Assembly: GCA_028718185.1 (NCBI GenBank)
Contig: JAQUMH010000013.1
Location: 1-53,191 of the forward strand
Origin: Elusimicrobiota bacterium
GTDB taxonomy: Bacteria; Elusimicrobiota; UBA8919
DNA length: 53,191 nt
Reading direction: 5' to 3'
Part shown: piece after piece, positions 49,866-53,191 of the stretch
Layout of the letters: every line of letters starts with the position of its first letter
Numbering within the stretch: position 1 is the stretch's first letter
The notes under the pieces: generated by a model
Told to the model about the DNA's origin: nothing
Database searches by the model: none
The model's input: the letters and a program-made list of their open reading frames with translations, nothing else
Position numbers and translations under genes: made by a program

Positions 49866-52800
49866 TCATTTATAATAAATGCGATAAGATTTTATTTCCC
49901 ATTTACTAAACTTACAATCCAGATTGTTTTTTGTTACTTTTACTGAAGATATCTTATCTTCTATTAAATTTGTTTCTGTCACTGCTTTAACATCTATGTT
50001 AAATTTAAAACTATTTTTGGTTGCTTTACATTCACTCTCATATGCATGCATAATAAGTCCTTTTGCATCTTCTGCTACCTTTAAACATGTTACTATAATA
50101 TTGTCCGCTGTGTTTGTCATAAATGCTTTTTCTAATGGTAAAACCTTATTATCTTTACTAGCATTAACATCGTTTACTACTACTGCTATAAGCGGAATGT
50201 TGTGTTCATAACCCTTTTTATTCACAACTGCTTTTTTCCAATCACCCCTATGAGGATAAAGAGCATAACAAAATGTATGTTCTCCACAGTCAGGATTTAA
50301 ATCCGGCTCATATGGTGAACGGATAAGTGTAAGTTCTATATTATTGCCTTGTATGTTATGTCCGTACTTACAATCATTCAACAGAGATACTCCTATTTTA
50401 TTATCAGAATAATCCACCCATTTCAATGCCGGTGCTTCTTGTCCATTATTCGGTCTATCAATTGTACCAAATGGAATATCATAACTAGATACTTCCGACA
50501 TAATACTTATAGGGAAAGACACTTTAAGCATCGGCACTCCTCTTTTTGGTGTTCCTCTCTCATTCCATAGAATATGTGTTCTAAATTCAATCTTATTTAT
50601 ATTTTTAAAAAATATTATTTGCTGGTTTATCTTTGAATCTTCTATTTTTGTTTCTGTTTCTATTATATCGCATACTGAACCTTTAATAGTTTTTTTTACT
50701 TTTGTGGTATATATACTTTTTATTGTATCTGTTTTACCAATATACCAAGCTGTCATACCCTGATGCAATTCGGTATAAAGCTTGAAAAGATTGCCACCTT
50801 TTATTAATTCCTTCTTTTGTTTTTTATCATAAAGTTGCCGAATGCAACCTGTTGTTAAATCCATTACTAAAAGATACTCACTGTTTTCAAATTTTTTCTC
50901 AATTTTTGGCTCATCAATTATATTATTGCTTTTTGGTTCACTACTAATAAAATATGTCTTATACCCTAACGACGGTACTCTTTCTGCTTTAAATAGTAAT
51001 TTATTATCATACACTTGAGATGATATTAATTTACCCGAATCATCTTCTACTTTCGCATTTTCAACTTCTAATTTAGAAAGTTTTATCTCTACGATATCAT
51101 CTCTTACCCAAGAAAGCGGATTAAATATTACAACTGGTATTGATTTGTTCTTTTTTCCTTTAAATGAAATAAGCGATACTATCCTTCTCGTTGATTCATC
51201 TATAGTATTTTTTGCTATTTTTATTATATTTTCTGCTAATTGTTTAGAATATTCATATGCCATATGAATTGCAGAACCATCAAATATATCATGAAACTGA
51301 TTGAAACATGTGTCCTGCCATGCTTTTCTTATTTCTTTTAATGGATATTCATAGCCATAAACAGATGCTAATGAACCTAAAAATTCAGCTGTAACAAGCA
51401 GATTCTCACATTGACGATTATATTTCTTTATATCAGCATGTGTAGTATAACAACCTTCAAACTCGTAATTGAGCTCATCTTTTACAACAGGAATATTTTT
51501 AATCTCTTTTTTCACATCATCAAAAAACTTATGTGCAGTACTGAATTTCACTTCAGTAAAAATATTCTTATCTCTAAGGACTAACCCACTTTTAATATCC
51601 CGAATACTTGGTCCTCCGCCATGGTTTCCTATTCCATAACAAACAAGATCTTTTCTTAGGTTGTGGCTTTCTCTAACATCTTCAAAACGAGACACAATAT
51701 TAGCTCCAATCGGTTCACTATAGTTGCCATAATTAAATGCCAACACCCGCGAACCATCAATTCCTTCCCAATAAAAGGTAGGCTTATCTTTACCACACCT
51801 GCAAAAATAATAATAATCAATACCACATTTCTTTAATATCTGTGGATATGTAATTGGATGACCAAAAGTATCGGGACACCAGCAAACTTTTGATTCTACT
51901 CCTAATTTTTCACGTGTATACTGTTTTGCATAAAGCGATTGTCTGATTAACGACTCTCCTGATGCCATGTTCAGGTCACCTTCTACCCAGGTAGATGCTG
52001 TAACATCCCAACGCCCCTCTTTTACTCTTTTTTTAATATTTTCAAATACTTCGGGATAATTTTCTTCCATTGCTTTGTATAAAACTGCCTGACTCTGGGA
52101 AAAACAGAATTCTGGATATTGTTCCATAAACTTCTTTACCTGAACGAATGTCTGATTTGATGTGTTTTTTGTCTCTTCCCAATCCCACAACCAGTTCATA
52201 TCAATATGTGCGTGCCCTATTAGGTATGAACAATATTTTTTAAGATATGGATAAAACATTTGCATTGCTGATTCCGTTTTCTTTATATGGTCCACAAATT
52301 CTTGTGGTTTTTCATCTCTTAACAATTCTATCGGTATTTGTGAAACAACAACTTGAAATATTTTGATATGTTTCTTATCTTTTATTTCATTTAAGTCAAT
52401 CAGTTTTTTTAGGAATTTAATAGTTCTAAAAAAAGTATCTGTTGTCAATAAGGTAGATTCTACCTTATCAATAAGTATCATTTGCCTCGGCGCGAAGCTA
52501 ATCCCTTCAAATTTACGGTAACGAATTGTAATATCAAAACTTTCATTTCCTTCTAGAGAATCTTTCAAAATAACATCAAATGCCGAACACCATTTTTTAT
52601 CAAATATTTCTTCGCCATTTAAATATAACTTAGATTGAATCGCCGAATCATGAAAGAGTATAGCCTTTGAACCAGCAGTTGATATCCCTGCTATTTTTTC
52701 CGGGATAATAATTTCACCTTTTAACCAGTATTCATTACATTCAAACGGACAAACAAACCCTTCTGCATAAAAAGGTCCTTCAAGATTCTCAAATTTCTTT

Positions 52801-52919
52801 TTTTCCAAGCCATCCTGTTTACCAAAAAAATATTTATAGCCGTTATATCTTTTGATTTTATCTATTTTTTTAGTAAACTCACTAAAAACTCTATCGCATT
52901 CATTAATCTTTTCTAACAT
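49866..52919 (-). CDS. Glycoside hydrolase family 38 alpha-mannosidase
   Basis: The 1017-residue enzyme has no signal peptide and is probably cytoplasmic. A beta-sandwich N-terminal extension (to about 225) is followed by the GH38 catalytic domain, with zinc site HAHIDMNWLWDWEET at 235-249 and nucleophile Asp in VCWCPDTFGHP near 350. The helical middle domain has CFNQFHDIFDGSAI near 540, and beta-sandwich C-terminal domains close the protein. It cleaves terminal alpha-mannose from free oligosaccharides. It is the first gene of the minus-strand locus and has its own consensus-like promoter 26 nt upstream. Length and motifs are complete. Confidence 0.94.
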   Translation of the reverse strand: MLEKINECDRVFSEFTKKIDKIKRYNGYKYFFGKQDGLEKKKFENLEGPFYAEGFVCPFECNEYWLKGEIIIPEKIAGISTAGSKAILFHDSAIQSKLYLNGEEIFDKKWCSAFDVILKDSLEGNESFDITIRYRKFEGISFAPRQMILIDKVESTLLTTDTFFRTIKFLKKLIDLNEIKDKKHIKIFQVVVSQIPIELLRDEKPQEFVDHIKKTESAMQMFYPYLKKYCSYLIGHAHIDMNWLWDWEETKNTSNQTFVQVKKFMEQYPEFCFSQSQAVLYKAMEENYPEVFENIKKRVKEGRWDVTASTWVEGDLNMASGESLIRQSLYAKQYTREKLGVESKVCWCPDTFGHPITYPQILKKCGIDYYYFCRCGKDKPTFYWEGIDGSRVLAFNYGNYSEPIGANIVSRFEDVRESHNLRKDLVCYGIGNHGGGPSIRDIKSGLVLRDKNIFTEVKFSTAHKFFDDVKKEIKNIPVVKDELNYEFEGCYTTHADIKKYNRQCENLLVTAEFLGSLASVYGYEYPLKEIRKAWQDTCFNQFHDIFDGSAIHMAYEYSKQLAENIIKIAKNTIDESTRRIVSLISFKGKKNKSIPVVIFNPLSWVRDDIVEIKLSKLEVENAKVEDDSGKLISSQVYDNKLLFKAERVPSLGYKTYFISSEPKSNNIIDEPKIEKKFENSEYLLVMDLTTGCIRQLYDKKQKKELIKGGNLFKLYTELHQGMTAWYIGKTDTIKSIYTTKVKKTIKGSVCDIIETETKIEDSKINQQIIFFKNINKIEFRTHILWNERGTPKRGVPMLKVSFPISIMSEVSSYDIPFGTIDRPNNGQEAPALKWVDYSDNKIGVSLLNDCKYGHNIQGNNIELTLIRSPYEPDLNPDCGEHTFCYALYPHRGDWKKAVVNKKGYEHNIPLIAVVVNDVNASKDNKVLPLEKAFMTNTADNIIVTCLKVAEDAKGLIMHAYESECKATKNSFKFNIDVKAVTETNLIEDKISSVKVTKNNLDCKFSKWEIKSYRIYYK

Positions 52920-52951
52920 TTATGCTTTACCCTATATTTCTTTTCAACTTA

Positions 52952-52980
52952 ATTATACAAGTTTAGCAGATGCTTTTCAA
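52952..52980 (-). promoter_or_regulatory. Promoter of the GH38-led minus-strand locus
   Basis: Minus-strand TTGAAA (52975-52980), a 17-bp spacer and TATAAT (52952-52957), with predicted transcription start near 52945 and a leader of about 26 nt. It is the strongest promoter-like match on the minus strand. Confidence 0.75.
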
Positions 52981-53115
52981 TTTTAAAGACCTTTTCTCCT
53001 TCCTTAAAATAATCTATTTTAATCCACTTCTACAACAGAATCTGAAGAATCCATTGGTGGGTCACAATGGGCTTAATAGTATTTTTGTGTTGTTTTTTTA
53101 ACCCTTAAAATATTG

Positions 53116-53121
53116 TATAAT
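53116..53121 (+). promoter_or_regulatory. -10 element for the divergent rightward gene
   Basis: TATAAT at 53116-53121 lies 49 nt before the ATG at 53171. A -35 box is poor (TTGTTT at 53090-53095, 20-bp spacer), so promoter strength is uncertain. Confidence 0.4.
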
Positions 53122-53170
53122 CGTCTGAAAAAGTAAAAAATAGACTTTACAATATCAAAGGGGTTTAATA

Positions 53171-53191
53171 ATGAACAAAAAAACATTGCCC
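53171..53191 (+). CDS. Start of a rightward gene, cut by the window edge
   Basis: ATG follows AAAGGGG with 7 nt spacing, after a TATAAT box. The seven visible codons (MNKKTLP) continue past the edge. The basic start would suit a signal peptide, but no function can be given. Confidence 0.5.

Overview
The window is AT-rich bacterial DNA with tight operons, Shine-Dalgarno sites and sigma70-type promoters. Outer-membrane beta-barrels, lipoproteins and a PorV-type protein show a diderm cell. Rubredoxin, a rubrerythrin-like protein, 4Fe-4S ferredoxin, a corrinoid-protein reactivator and the ferredoxin-linked homocysteine route point to an anaerobe. The mix of FlgD-Ig/YPNPFN tails with a PorV homologue and archaeal-type LeuC/LeuD would suit an uncultivated lineage (Elusimicrobiota, Firestonebacteria or FCB-like). 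That placement is inference, because no marker here fixes the phylum. I saw no rRNA, tRNA, CRISPR array or intact insertion sequence.

Left block, 214-16468, all on the plus strand. thrS is followed by a consensus promoter, a SAM-I riboswitch with terminator, and the two genes of the DUF39/NIL-ferredoxin homocysteine pathway; the DUF39 gene carries an in-frame TAA. Next come leuC, leuD, a PilZ (c-di-GMP receptor) gene and a leuB-type dehydrogenase, then a serine palmitoyltransferase-like enzyme with a GNAT acyltransferase (a probable sphingolipid pair) and a small lipoprotein. A metal and redox cluster ends the block: P1B-ATPase, thioredoxin-like protein, CcdA, rubrerythrin-like protein, YHS lipoprotein, cupin, rubredoxin and small proteins.

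Middle, 16469-17771: 1.3 kb between convergent gene blocks without recognisable genes, holding a diverged T-rich duplication.

Right block, 17772-52919, all on the minus strand, is a glycan-degradation and cell-surface locus. In transcription order it has a GH38 alpha-mannosidase, a GH123-like enzyme, two secreted CBM6 proteins (one with an unassigned catalytic-looking domain), a NagB-like isomerase, a PIG-L deacetylase, a GH20 hexosaminidase, a GNAT-SCP2 protein, a RACo-type reactivator and an AGE-family epimerase. These are followed by three tandem paralogous beta-propeller proteins with export-type tails, a PorV-like protein, two further outer-membrane proteins, a GH116 enzyme and a GH57 enzyme. 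Secreted members (signal peptides) would bind and trim glycans, and signal-less members would finish amino-sugar and mannose processing in the cytoplasm.

The most unusual content is in small repeats. (1) A hairpin element of about 135 bp occurs three times, each about 60 nt before a start codon, with base-paired ends that co-vary. (2) A 30-bp hairpin occurs twice, about 15 nt before start codons. (3) Hairpins with changing stems but a constant ACTACAA tail lie behind minus-strand genes. (4) A palindromic segment is inserted in frame inside a coding sequence. A partial divergent gene begins at the right edge.
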